A stretch of 60,000 bases of DNA from Glandiceps talaboti. Taxonomy: Eukaryota; Hemichordata; Enteropneusta; Spengelidae. The stretch's first letter is position 1. Each line of letters begins with the position of its first letter. This document shows positions 26,501 through 39,700 of this stretch, one piece after another. The stretch lies in NCBI RefSeq assembly GCF_964340395.1, contig NC_135568.1, positions 8,239,780 through 8,299,779 on the forward strand, in the 5' to 3' direction. The position numbers and the translations under genes are program-made. Below the pieces are notes generated by a model. It saw only the letters and a program-made list of their open reading frames with translations. It had not been told where the DNA came from and searched no databases.

Positions 26501-29500
26501 AATGGTAAATTTTTAAATATTTAAAAAAAATGGTACATGATGAATTCTTGTAGGTGTTCCGGGTACTAATGGATTACAAGGACCTATAGGTCCCAGAGGG
26601 GACAATGGAATACCAGGTACTGTAGGACCAAAGGGAAACAGTGGTTCACCAGGGCTGGATGGAACTCCTGGTGAGAAAGGTGACACTGGTGAACTTGGGT
26701 CAAGAGGTCAACCAGGTCAGAAAGGAATAACAGGTAAACCAGGACCAAAAGGAGCAAAGGGTGAAATTGGACAGAAGGGAATACATGGAGTTGAGGGACA
26801 AAATGGTACAAAAGGTGATACAGGCATCAAAGGTAATAAAGGGTCAATGGGAGGTCAAGGTATACAAGGACCTATAGGTCAGAAAGGAGAAGTAGGTCAG
26901 GTACAACAACAACCTAGAGTAGCATTCTCAGTTGCCAAGACAACATCCATAGGACTTGTGTCTAGTCGTACAGTGATTGTTTATGATAAAGTGTATTCTA
27001 ATGATGGAAATGGTTATAATACATCTACTGGTAAATTTACATGCCCTGTCAGTGGTATGTATTACTTCATGATTTCTGCATTACGAGATAACAGCTATAA
27101 CTTACATGTGTGTTTGATAAAGAACACTACCAAGTTACCCTGTATATATGCACATAATTCAAGTGGTAGGTCCTATGGTGCTGCATCTAACAGTGTAATC
27201 ATAGATGTAGACCAAGGTGATGAAATCTGGGTTAGACTTGGTGGTGGTTATGCTGTGTACAGTAATCACAATGAATACACAACCTTTACTGGTTACCTGT
27301 TGTATTCAAATACACAATAAACAAAGACAGTCTGCAACACTAAATAAACATTTCAACTTTTTTCTTCACAATAACTTTTTACCGTCTTGTAATTCTTTTC
27401 AGATCTAAATAATCTTGTATTTGTAGTTTGTTTAAAAGAACTGAACTTATTTTATAGAGTGATAAATGAATTAAAAATTACAACTAATAATAATATTATG
27501 AATTATATATCAAATACATAAAAAAATACTTTTAACAGCAACGATACTATAGTACATTTATTAAAATATCAATCTGGTTGTCATGGCAGCAACTATAAAC
27601 ATAAAATTACTTTGTTATTTTACAAATTTCATTTATCCCCACATACAAGAGTAGACAAATTTACATAAACTCTATCAATGTCATTCATAACATCAAATTT
27701 TATTTTTAAAAGATTCTGACATTAAACCTGGATGCTATTTCTTCCTTTTTTATTAGTAAAGTTATTTATAGTACATAGATTCATAAATTTATATCATATT
27801 CAGAATGTATCGTACACTATAATTAACACAGTATGGGTTTTTAAAAAGTAGAGGGGGCAGGGGTGGAGGGTTTGACTTTTATGAAAATGAATTTTAACAA
27901 CATAAGTCATTAGACTCAAATGAATATTTCAACTTGTCTAGATAAGTTAATTAACCGTGGTATTATATATATCCATGTAAGAGCCAAGTTAAACAAAAAA
28001 TATGGACTATATACTCTGGTGGTTCTACATCACGACAATGCACGTCTATATCATGACAACGCGTGTCTATGTCACCAGTTCTGCTGTGTTTGAAATATGA
28101 GTCAAAACATTCAAAATTGCAATTACTTTCCCCAATTTTTCTTTGATATTACTGGTGCTGGTATAATTATATTATTCTCCAATATTTGTATTAAACCACT
28201 GTGTTATATTCTGTATACACTAGTCATAGTATAGTGTCAATGACTTATACAGAAGTACATCAAATCTAACCAAGGACAAATTACTGACATGTAAACATTT
28301 AGAGTTTTAGACAATAATAGTAAATTTTAAGACATGTACATCCAGTCTATGGTTGGATTACTTACATATATTGACATAAACTTTGGAACAGAAGTAATAA
28401 ACAACGCGTATACATTTGTAAGACAAGCTGTCTCAGTTAGTTTTATAATAAACACTGACATTTCTTGTCAAGATTTGGTTTCTGTTTTATGTCATCATTT
28501 ACTGTTAAACAGAGTTCATCTAAAGTACACTTGTAAACTTTGGATAGAGTTGTGTTGAACTCAGTTTTAGGATGTCTAAATGTGTGTGTGTGTGTCTGTT
28601 TGTGTGTGTGTGTATGTATGTATGTGTGTGTGCATGCATGCATGCATGTATGTATGTATGTATGTATGTATGTGTGTCAGTCTGTCTATTTATCTGTAAA
28701 ATTAATCAATATTCTTTTGTGGAGATAAAAATAATCATTCATGAACACATGTTGGCTACCGTGGGAAATACAAGTGTGTGTACAAGTGTATGAGGTATGT
28801 TTGATATGAGATTTTGCCAAATCTCAAAACCTTGACAACTGTACTGCATTGCATGGCCATCTATTGTAATGGAAAGTCTGATTATCTAACACAGAGGGCA
28901 AAGGTCAATATTGTCAACTTACCTTTTGACATGGCTTCCTTGATAATCTTTGTATTTGAAGATAACGCATGTAATGTCTCTAGTACTGTCAATCGACCTA
29001 GGTCAAATAACAGAGAAGAAATTCATAATCTAGAATTCTTAACTAACCAAGGTCAAATAACACAAAGTAAATTAATAATCTAGTATTGGTAACTGACCTA
29101 GATCAAATAACATAAAGTAAATTTATAATCTATAATATATAATCTAGTATTGTGAAATGACCTGGGTCAAATAACACAAAGTACAAGTTATTATCACAAT
29201 GTGAGATAGAAATACCAACTAAAGCCTGCACAGGTGTTTACATTTGTAACACCAACACCAAAATGTACAGAGACAGAGGGGTACCTAATGATACTGGGCG
29301 AGATACTAGCTGGACCTGGTGCATCACGAAGGGCAAACATAGAGACAGAACTATAGAACACAGCACTGTAATATACACAGAGATGAATCTTACCAGCTGG
29401 CAGTGTTTGTAACACCAATAATAAACAGACCAACACGTTGGCATCTGCAATGTTTGTCACACAGTCCTTGTTACCAGTTACACTAGCTATCACCTGTAAG

Positions 29501-30658
29501 AAAATGGTAACAGATGTTGTACTTCTCACGACATCATAATTTTGTAACATTGCACGATAATCCCTCAGAAATCATGAATATTTTTTTTAGTTTATGGTCT
29601 CAATTTCGCGGAGTAGTGTTCCTCTCTTTTTCAATGGAACACTGTACAATAGGGAACTTGCAAATCCGCCATGTTGAATGTTGCATCATGGGAAATGCGA
29701 TAATAAATACTAATCAAATAGCATTGTAAACAATAATAGTACATTGTTTTTCACCACAAATGATCAATTCATAGTTGCCCTGACCATTGTGGGAGGTTTA
29801 TTTTGTCAGTAGCTCCTGATTAGGTATTACAATAACAACAGATAATCCCACAGTCCTTTGCATCTGAGCATGCTCAGTTTGGATTGCAAGTTCCCTATTG
29901 AGTAGGGACCCAATTTTTGACTTGTTATCATCATTAACAGTGTGGCATACCTCCAATGCTAACTGTTGGACTTTACCAGCACCCTGTATTCTGAGCAGTG
30001 AGAAGAGTAACTTGAAGTGGCCGATACATTGTATTTCACAACCTGAAAGAAAACACAACACAAATTATGATTGGCTGATTTGAGAAATAGGGAGTGGCCT
30101 CGCTGGACACTGAGTGAAAAGAACAAGACAATGTACCTGATAAACTTAAAGAAAACACAACACAACACAACACAACACAACACAACACAACACAACACAA
30201 CACAACACAACACAACACAACACAACGCATCGCAACGCAACACAACACATGACACGACATGAGTCACACAACACAAAACGACACGATGTGACATAACACA
30301 ACATGACACAACACGACAAGACACAACGCAATGCAACACAACACACACAATGAGATTAAACACATTTTGGAGAGGATGATCTGACCTAGTTGGTGATCCT
30401 GTTTACTAGCTGTAAATGACCACAAAGTCAATACATACATACATACGTACGTACGTACGTACGTACGTACGTACGTACATACATACATACATACATACAT
30501 ACATACATACGTACGTACGTACGTACGTACGTACGTACGTACATACATACATACATACATACATACATACATACATACACACATGCAAACATATATACAC
30601 ACATACATACATACATACATACATACATACATACATACATACATACACACACATACAC

Positions 30659-30737
<79 letters not shown>

Positions 30738-33700
30738 AAACAGTTACTGGCCTTAAACATATACAGGACATGACCGAGAGATTGACACAAATAAATTTCA
30801 AAACACTAACTAAATCGCTAGTCACACAGTGAAATTACTTTCCATGTTGTAGTTTATTTCACTGAATCAACAACAGTGTGAAATGCTTGACTTGATGACC
30901 CCCTGACCAAAGGTGATAACACTCAATGCACATGTGGCTCATACCATTATACTAGTAGGGACATGTTGTTCTCGGTACACAACAATTAGGTATACAAGAA
31001 TAATTATTTCATTGTATAACAATTCAAATATATCAAATAAAACATGTTATTTGCTATCAGTCAGTCAGCATTGATTGTATTATTGTGTTTATTTATAAAG
31101 GTGATTCAAATGATTTGTAGTAGAACCCCATTCATGAAATGAAGTTGTCCAAATGACGCACAAGAATAATTTTTTTGCTCAAAAGTCACCGAGTTTGTAT
31201 ACTTGGCTGGTAAATAGTATAAAGATTTCATCATTTTTGCCAACCTCAGTTACTTCCATGATAGCAATCATTGACTGTCATCTTGGTTTTTCAAACGACT
31301 TTAAGGGTTGACGTTGCCAGTCCTTCTGCATTGCTTTCTGCAATATTCTGTATCAGGTCATATACAGTTGACTTTGGAATGCCTACCTAGTACCTCCGTG
31401 TGTTATCTGCTCTGATTTTTGAAATGATGAACGATATCAGACCTCATGGCATCAATTCTCATGGAAACATTATCACTGTAGGATAATTTCACTGACATCT
31501 GTTTTGACTGGACAGTAGTCACGTTGACTCACAGCTTTGGACCATGGATGGGAATGCTTACAGACTGCAAATGTATAGATTTGAAACTCCAAACCGGCAT
31601 CCAGTTTGAAGTTTCAATGTATACATCATTTCCTAGAGGCTCATTCCATTTCGGATGTGTGGGTGGGTGTGTGGGTTGGTTGTCAAACAAACGCTCTCAA
31701 ATCTGAGCATTTATGCTATTTATTGTTATTTACTTTGTAAAAGATAAAACATCTCACAATCAAAAATACACACGGTCACCATCCATTTCATTTTCCCCTA
31801 AATCAAAAATTAATATGCTATAACCCAACCCTAAAGAGAAATGGTATGCGCCATGGCATGTCCTGCCATATTTTATCCATTACTATCTGTAAACATAGGA
31901 AGTCAGTGTTCTGATTATGTCTAGGATTTCACTGTCTGTCAAATAAACTACCATTTTTCAAGTAGATTTGTTGTGTGGCTACCCATATCGTAAATAATTT
32001 AGACAAAAAGGTGCCTGTTCGAACTGCGACTGACTGTATCATATCATTTTAATTGCAAAAGTGACACATGGAAAAGACAACGAAACAGTCATGAAATCAT
32101 TAAAGTGTTGCATTTTGACTATGGCATTTGTAACATCGTGCACATATACACTACACGTATTTTGTTTATTTTACCAAGCCACTGTTACTTGCTACAAAGT
32201 AAGCGATATAAAACACGCCTATCAAAAACACATGTTGCTTTAATAGGGATACACTACATTGTCAGCTTGTCAGCAGGCCTTCCATGCATACAGTGGCTTG
32301 GTGTCCCTAACATTTTCGTGGTAGTCAAGGGTGACTACCAGTTTTTGAACTTCGTAGTCATTTTGGCAAAACTGGTAGTCAATTGACGTAAGACTATGGC
32401 TAATTTTCAACTTTGATAAAGAATATTGATTCAAAACGTCGGATTGCATTTACTGATCAGGACTGTTTCACTCGTTCCTTAATGCACTTCTACATATACA
32501 TACATACATACATACATACATAAATACATATATAAATATATATATAAATATATATAACTCGGTGAGTATCAATCTGCTATATATATATATATATATACAT
32601 ACATACATACACACACACACAGTAAATAATACATGCACACTACATATATGTGCACAGATATGGCAAAGACAACAGTCAGAGAAACACATTTATACACACA
32701 AATGCAGAAATAGGACGAGTCACTTGGGACATTTACTAGAGCGCCCTCTGGAGAGCATCTACTAGGACTAAAACTTATGACAAAATTATCACCATAACTG
32801 CATGCACTCTGACTGTGAGTAAAGAAATGTCCTTATACAAACAATAAATATTTACCTGGATTATTCCTGATTACATTTCTCAATGCTTCTAAAGCCATCT
32901 CTACATGAAGGAGTCGTTTTTTCTGAGGAGCCGATGACTTGGTAGTGTCCATACCACCAGACTTCAATGCCATCAGAGAATGTAAATACTGCAATGTCAA
33001 AATGATACATATTTTGAAATTGAATATACGTATTGTGATGAACTTCTTGGAGTAAATTTGTGGTCAAACATTTCAAGATTTCACATTGACCCTGGTGCTA
33101 GATATGACCTTGCCCTGGGTACCATCAGGTCTGACCTTATGGTCATTAAATGTAGTTTTGACCTTGACCTTGACATCTACAAGTGACTTTCAACTAGGCA
33201 CCATTAGATCTGACCTTGGTATCATTAGTTTTGACTTTGGTATCACAAGTGACGGTCAACTGGGCACCACTAGATCTGACCTTGAGATCATTAGTTTTGA
33301 CCTTGACCTTGGTATCACAAGTGACGGTCACCAGGGCACCACTAGATCTGATCTTGGGCGCAATAGTTTTGACCTTGACCTGGGTACCAATGTATCATTA
33401 GATTTGACTAAGGTCAAAGATCAAGGAATATAATACAGTTTTGTTCAATATTAACTTTCAATGTACAGCCCATTTCAAGCTACTGTTCAGTGGCTCTGTA
33501 TGATACAACCACACACAACCCATTCAGTGGCTCTGTATGACACAACCACACATAACTAATTCAGTGGCTCTGTATGACACAACCACACATAACCAATTCA
33601 GTGGCTCTGTATGATACAACCACACACAACCCATTCAGTGCCATGGCTCTGTATGATACAACCACACAGAACCCATTCAGTGGCTCTGTATGATACAACC

Positions 33701-36700
33701 ACACACAACCCATTCAGTGGCTCTGTATGATACAACCACACAGAACCCATTCAGTGGCTCTGTATGATACAACCACAGAGAACCCATTCAGTGGCTCTGT
33801 ATGATACAACCACACAGAACCCATTCAGTGGCTCTGTATGATACAACCACACAGACCCCATTCAGTGGCTCTGTATGATACAACCACACAGAACCCATTC
33901 AGTGGCTCTGTATGATACAACCACACAGAACCCATTCAGTGGCTCTGTATGATACAACCACACAGAACCCATTCAGTGGCTCTGTATGATACAACCACAG
34001 AGAACCCATTCAGTGGGCTCTGCATGATACAACCACACACAACCCATTCAGTGGCTCTGTATGATACAACCACATACAACCCATTCAGTGGCTCTGTATG
34101 ATACAACGACAGAGAACCCATTCAGTGGGCTCTGCATGATACAACCACACAGAACCCATTCAGTGGCTCTGTATGATACAACCACACACAACCCATTCAG
34201 TGGCTCTGTATGATACAACCACACACAACCCATTCAGTGGCTCTGTATGATACAACCACACAGAACCCATTCAGTGGCTCTGTATGATACAACCACACAG
34301 AACCCATTCAGTGGCTCTGTATGATACAACCACAGAGAACCCATTCAGTGGGCTCTGCATGATACAACCACACACAACCCATTCAGTGGCTCTGTATGAT
34401 ACAACCACATACAACCCATTCAGTGGCTCTGTATGATACAACCACAGAGAACCCATTCAGTGGGCTCTGCATGATACAACCACATACAACCCATTCAGTG
34501 GCTCTGTATGATACAACCACACAGAACCCATTCAGTGGGCTCTGCATGATACAACCACACAGAACCCATTCAGTGGCTCTGTATGATACAACCACACAGA
34601 ACCCATTCAGTGGCTCTGCATGATACAACCACACAGAACCCATTCAGTGGCTCTGTATGATACAACCACACAGAACCCATTCAGTGGCTCTGTATGATAC
34701 AACCACACAGAACCCATTCAGTGGCTCTGTATGATACAACCACACAGAACCCATTCAGTGGCTCTGTATGATACAACCACACAGAACCCATTCAGTGGCT
34801 CTGTATGATACAACCACACAGAACCCATTCAGTGGCTCTGTATGATACAACCACACAGAACCCATTCAGTGGCTCTGTATGATACAACCACACAGAACCC
34901 ATTCAGTGGCTCTGTATGATACAACCACACACAACCCATTCAGTGGCTCTGTATGATACAACCACACAGAACCCATTCAGTGGCTCTGTATGATACAACC
35001 ACAGAGAACCCATTCAGTGGCTCTGTATGATACAACCACACACAACCCATTCAGTGGCTCTGTATGATACAACCACACAGAACCTATTCAGTGGCTCTGT
35101 ATGATACAACCACACAGAACCCATTCAGTGGCTCTGTATGATACAACCACACACAACCCATTCAGTGGCTCTGTATGATACAACCACACACAACCCATTC
35201 AGTGGCTCTGTATGATACAACCACACAGAACCCATTCAGTGGCTCTGTATGATACAACCACACAGAACCCATTCAGTGGCTCTGTATGATACAACCACAC
35301 AGAACCCATTCAGTGGCTCTGTATGATACAACCACACATAACTAATTCAGTGGCTCTGTATGATACAACCACACACAACCCATTCAGTGGCTCTGTATGA
35401 TACAACCACACACAACCCATTCAGTGGCTCTGTATGATACAACCACAGAGAACCCATTCAGTGGCTCTGTATGATACAACCACACAGAACCCATTCAGTG
35501 GCTCTGTATGATACAACCACACACAACCCATTCAGTGGCTCTGTATGATACAACCACACACAACCCATTCAGTGGCTCTGTATGATACAACCACAGAGAA
35601 CCCATTCAGTGGCTCTGTATGATACAACCACACAGAACCCATTCAGTGGCTCTGCATGATACAACCACACAGAACCCATTCAGTGGCTCTGTATGATACA
35701 ACCACACAGAACCCATTCAGTGGCTCTGTATGATACAACCACACACAACCCATTCAGTGGCTCTGTATGATACAACCACACACAACCCATTCAGAAACTA
35801 CATGTTCCACACTACGATAGCAAGATTACAATTACGTACATACATTACATTCTTTTTTAATCATTTGGGTAACTCACCTGTGCCTGTGATCCCAGGAAAT
35901 CTAACAACTTTACAGTGAAGTCCTTTGCATCCTGTCAGTGAAGAAAACAGAAACCTCAGTACACGGTTATGATGAAGAATTTGAAATTCAGATAAAAATA
36001 TACAAAAAATAAATCTTTTTCATTAAATGTTTCAAATTGGATAATTTCAAACATCACTGATGCACTGGCTCTGATTGGAACATTCAAAACATCAATCACA
36101 TGACACAGTGACTCTGATTGGAGCATTCAAAACATTAATTATATGATACACTGGCAGTGATTGGCGCATTCACAACATCAACGATACACTGGCTCTGATT
36201 GGAGCATTCACATCATCAATGCATGGCTCTGATTGGTGCATTCACAATACCAATGATACAATGACTCTGATTAGAGCATACTTACTAGATTTAATACTTA
36301 CCTCCAATGGGAATGTAGGTTGTTCATTGTACACCCTGACAAATATTTCTCCAACTACCAACTCCTTGGCATGGATAGAAAACACAAAGTCTGCCCCGAA
36401 TGAAGGATCACATTCACCCTGGTAATAAAAAATGTAGGAACCCGTCACAGCGTGTAAGACTTACATTTCATGTGATGGTCATGTCAGACAAGTTGTCACG
36501 AATGAATTTTTTTTTAAAGTAGTTTTCTCACAAGTGTGAAATTGTAATTCACTATTCATCAGACCCTGAAACCATACAATGGAATCGGCAAACCTAAAAA
36601 GTTGTACAGTCCGTGTTCTATAATTATCTCTCTCAAGTCTGATGTACACTCTTTTTTGAAGAATGCAGTTCACTTTCAATTTTTTTGAAGATTGTAGTTC

Positions 36701-39700
36701 ACCCTATGAATTTTACTGATTGGAGTTCAGCCACTGTTAGTCTTTGAAACTTGTAGTTCAACCAATGCATTTTTTGAAAATTGTAGTTCAACCACTGTTA
36801 TTCTTTGAAAATTGTAGTTCAACCACTGTTATTCTTTGAAAATTGTAGTTCAACCACTGTTATTTTTTGAAAATTGTAGTTCAGCCACTACTATTCTTTG
36901 AAAATTGTAGTTCAGCCACTGTTATTCTTTGAAAATTGTAGTTCAACCACTGTTATTCTTTGAAAATTGTAGTTCAGCCACTGTTATTCTTTGAAAATTG
37001 TAGTTCAACCACTACTATTCTTTGAAAATTGTAGTTCAACCACTGTTATTCTTTGAAAATTGTAGTTCAACCACTATATTTTTTGAAAATTGTAGTTTAC
37101 TTACTGTTCTAATTTTATCAGATTGTTGGTTCTTGACGAATTCAGTCAACTCTGCTCTTGTAGCATTGTCCCAAATCAAGTAGGGATTTTCTGTATTACT
37201 GTTCAAAATCTTCAACACCTACCAAAAAGAAAACCAAAATTAGTTTTTTCAATCTCAGTAAAAGGCCATTTTCACCAATTTGCACTACTTCACTAGAATA
37301 GTGTTATAAGAAATGGCAAATCTGGAGTCTGAACACTTGGATAAGGTATTCTGAAGAAACATAAAAATTCAGAAGCTAAAGACAATGTTCACATTTGCTA
37401 ACACAATACTGAGACTTCAGTTTCAAGGGGTTCAGCTCCAAAGTTTGTTTGTTTTCTGTAACATGTTGCCTCCAATGTACAAAAGGCCTCTTCTAAGCCA
37501 GATACATTTGCTGATTTTTCTAACTCAATATCAGAAAGATTGGCATGTTGCAGGGGTGGTTAAAATGACTTTTCAAGATCCCTAAGCTTTGAGAAATGTA
37601 ACTGAGATCAAACCAGCTTACTGGAATGGCTGGCAATTTTTTTCCATCTTTTTTTATGCTGTATATTGAGATAGGACATTCTGGTTCTTTGAACACTTTT
37701 CACAGGGAAAAAAGTTGTCATTTTATTTGGTGTTTTTGCTAAGGTTGGGGAACCCCGATAATAGAAAGAACACAGTACAAGTGGCACATTTTTCAAATGT
37801 ATTGTACCATAATTTTGGTGAGGAACTCCGATGAAATGACAGAGGAACTCAGGTACATTTTACCTGCTTTATCACCCTTGAACAAAAACACTATGATTTG
37901 TTTACAGTTTACAATTCCTGACAAACTTCTTTCACAAAAATATACTTTTGCTCCAGAAGTAATCTACCAGTGACTGATTTAGAAAAAATGTGATAAATAA
38001 CTCCTTACCTTGTTTGCATGATATTATCATAATAGTCACATATATTGCAAATACAGTAACACATACAGCTCATTCAAGAGTCACAAGCAAATAATGTAAA
38101 CACCTGGGACAATAACACTTATATGCAAATTATCATGCAAATATTTGCAAACACCTGGGACAATGATGATTATATGCAGATTACTATGCAAATACTGGAA
38201 ACACCTTCAACAATAACATGCAAAAGACCTCTACGCCTACTTACTCGCTTAGTATGACGCTTCCTCAGTTCTCGCTTTAGTATTAAGAGTGACAGAAGAA
38301 AGTTAGCGCTTAGTAGGGGTGGATACAAACTGACCAATTATGCTCGAGAGTGCATGTAAGTGGACAAATCACATGCAGGAAGGTGATTCAAACTGACCAA
38401 TCAGGTTTAAGCTAAGAGGTAGGTGTACCAATCATGTGTACAAAGTGTAACAAACAGGTCAAATATCTTTACTTCAATTTTATCAAACAAATCAACGATG
38501 TCAAGAACACACTAGGGAAAGTCCTGTAGCAGTCATTTGATACTGAAAGTAATGCTTTGAAATGTGATATACAGTGAACGTTACCAAATATATAGACTCA
38601 CATCATATGGTCCTTAATTTGACTCTGGATAAAATTATTGACTTGTATCAAAGTTTTCAGAGTCAGCAGTTGAGTCTGCAACTTATGAACAAGGAAGGGA
38701 TTTTTCATATCTGGAGTCAAGTTCAAAGTCAATTAGTGATCAAAATGGGTCTAGTTCAATGCTAATCACGACATATTTACAATTATGTCAGAACAATGAT
38801 TTACAGATGTTTGGCATGGAAATAAAACTCTCATACGGCAAGAAAAAAAGAAGAATTGTTTCTGGTCAGGACATTTTGTTTAAAAGATGAATAGATGCAA
38901 TTCTTATTCTCAACAAACCTGTCACTCAATCTACTATTTATGGCAGTTACTGTTCTTTTTATTTAGTACTTTAGAGCAAGTGTATATATGGGGCAGATGT
39001 CATTTGCTTGTTCATGATTGGCTCTGCAGTCATCTTCAATGAATTAAGGAGGGTTATTTATGTGTTTACCCCAGATCTGCTGACTGCATAGGCTGGACAA
39101 ACATGAACAAAAAAAGACCGACACGAGGGTATTTAAGTGATGCATGCGCTGACCAGAAACAATTTTTTTTTTGCCTAATTACATTGTGTTTCTTTTGGGG
39201 TTTGATATTTTCTTTCATATTCTGTCACATTGTACACATATATGGTATCTCAGTGCATACTGAGTATGTAGTTACTACAGCTACAGTGCAATTCTGTATT
39301 TGTCAGTTATGCTAATCAAATGGTTAGTATGGCAAACTTGGAATCTGCAAGTTGATGATTCGCTATTTGTTTCTGCATGATAAAAGGGTAAGACTTGAAT
39401 CACCATTTTGCCCCAGCCAACCCAGTTGTGTGAGGAAATAGAACAAGGGAAAACTTTAATTCTATGGGTCTCACTTTCTGAAGGATGATCTGCTCACCAG
39501 GAAATTCAAGGGACACAAGTTATTTCAATGATTATAGTTGATTGTAGTGAGTTTCTTATGTCTGTTATTTCAACAACACAACTGTCATCTCTTAGATAGG
39601 TAATGGTTATTATAAATGACACCCTTTTGTGTTTGTTATTCTTAGACTTATAGTTCATGTAATTGAAAACATGAACTGATAAATGACAAATTGTTTGCAT

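Noticed and set aside
28814-29083. 89-codon plus-strand frame
   Set aside because: Lies antisense over DNAJC13 E27 and its repeated acceptor. No domain.
30264-30832. Long frames of [14 protein letters not shown] or HTHTHT type on both strands
   Set aside because: Microsatellite translations.
33478-35793. CRISPR-like regular array
   Set aside because: Pure tandem repeats without unique spacers, in an intron of an animal gene. The same holds for the other arrays.
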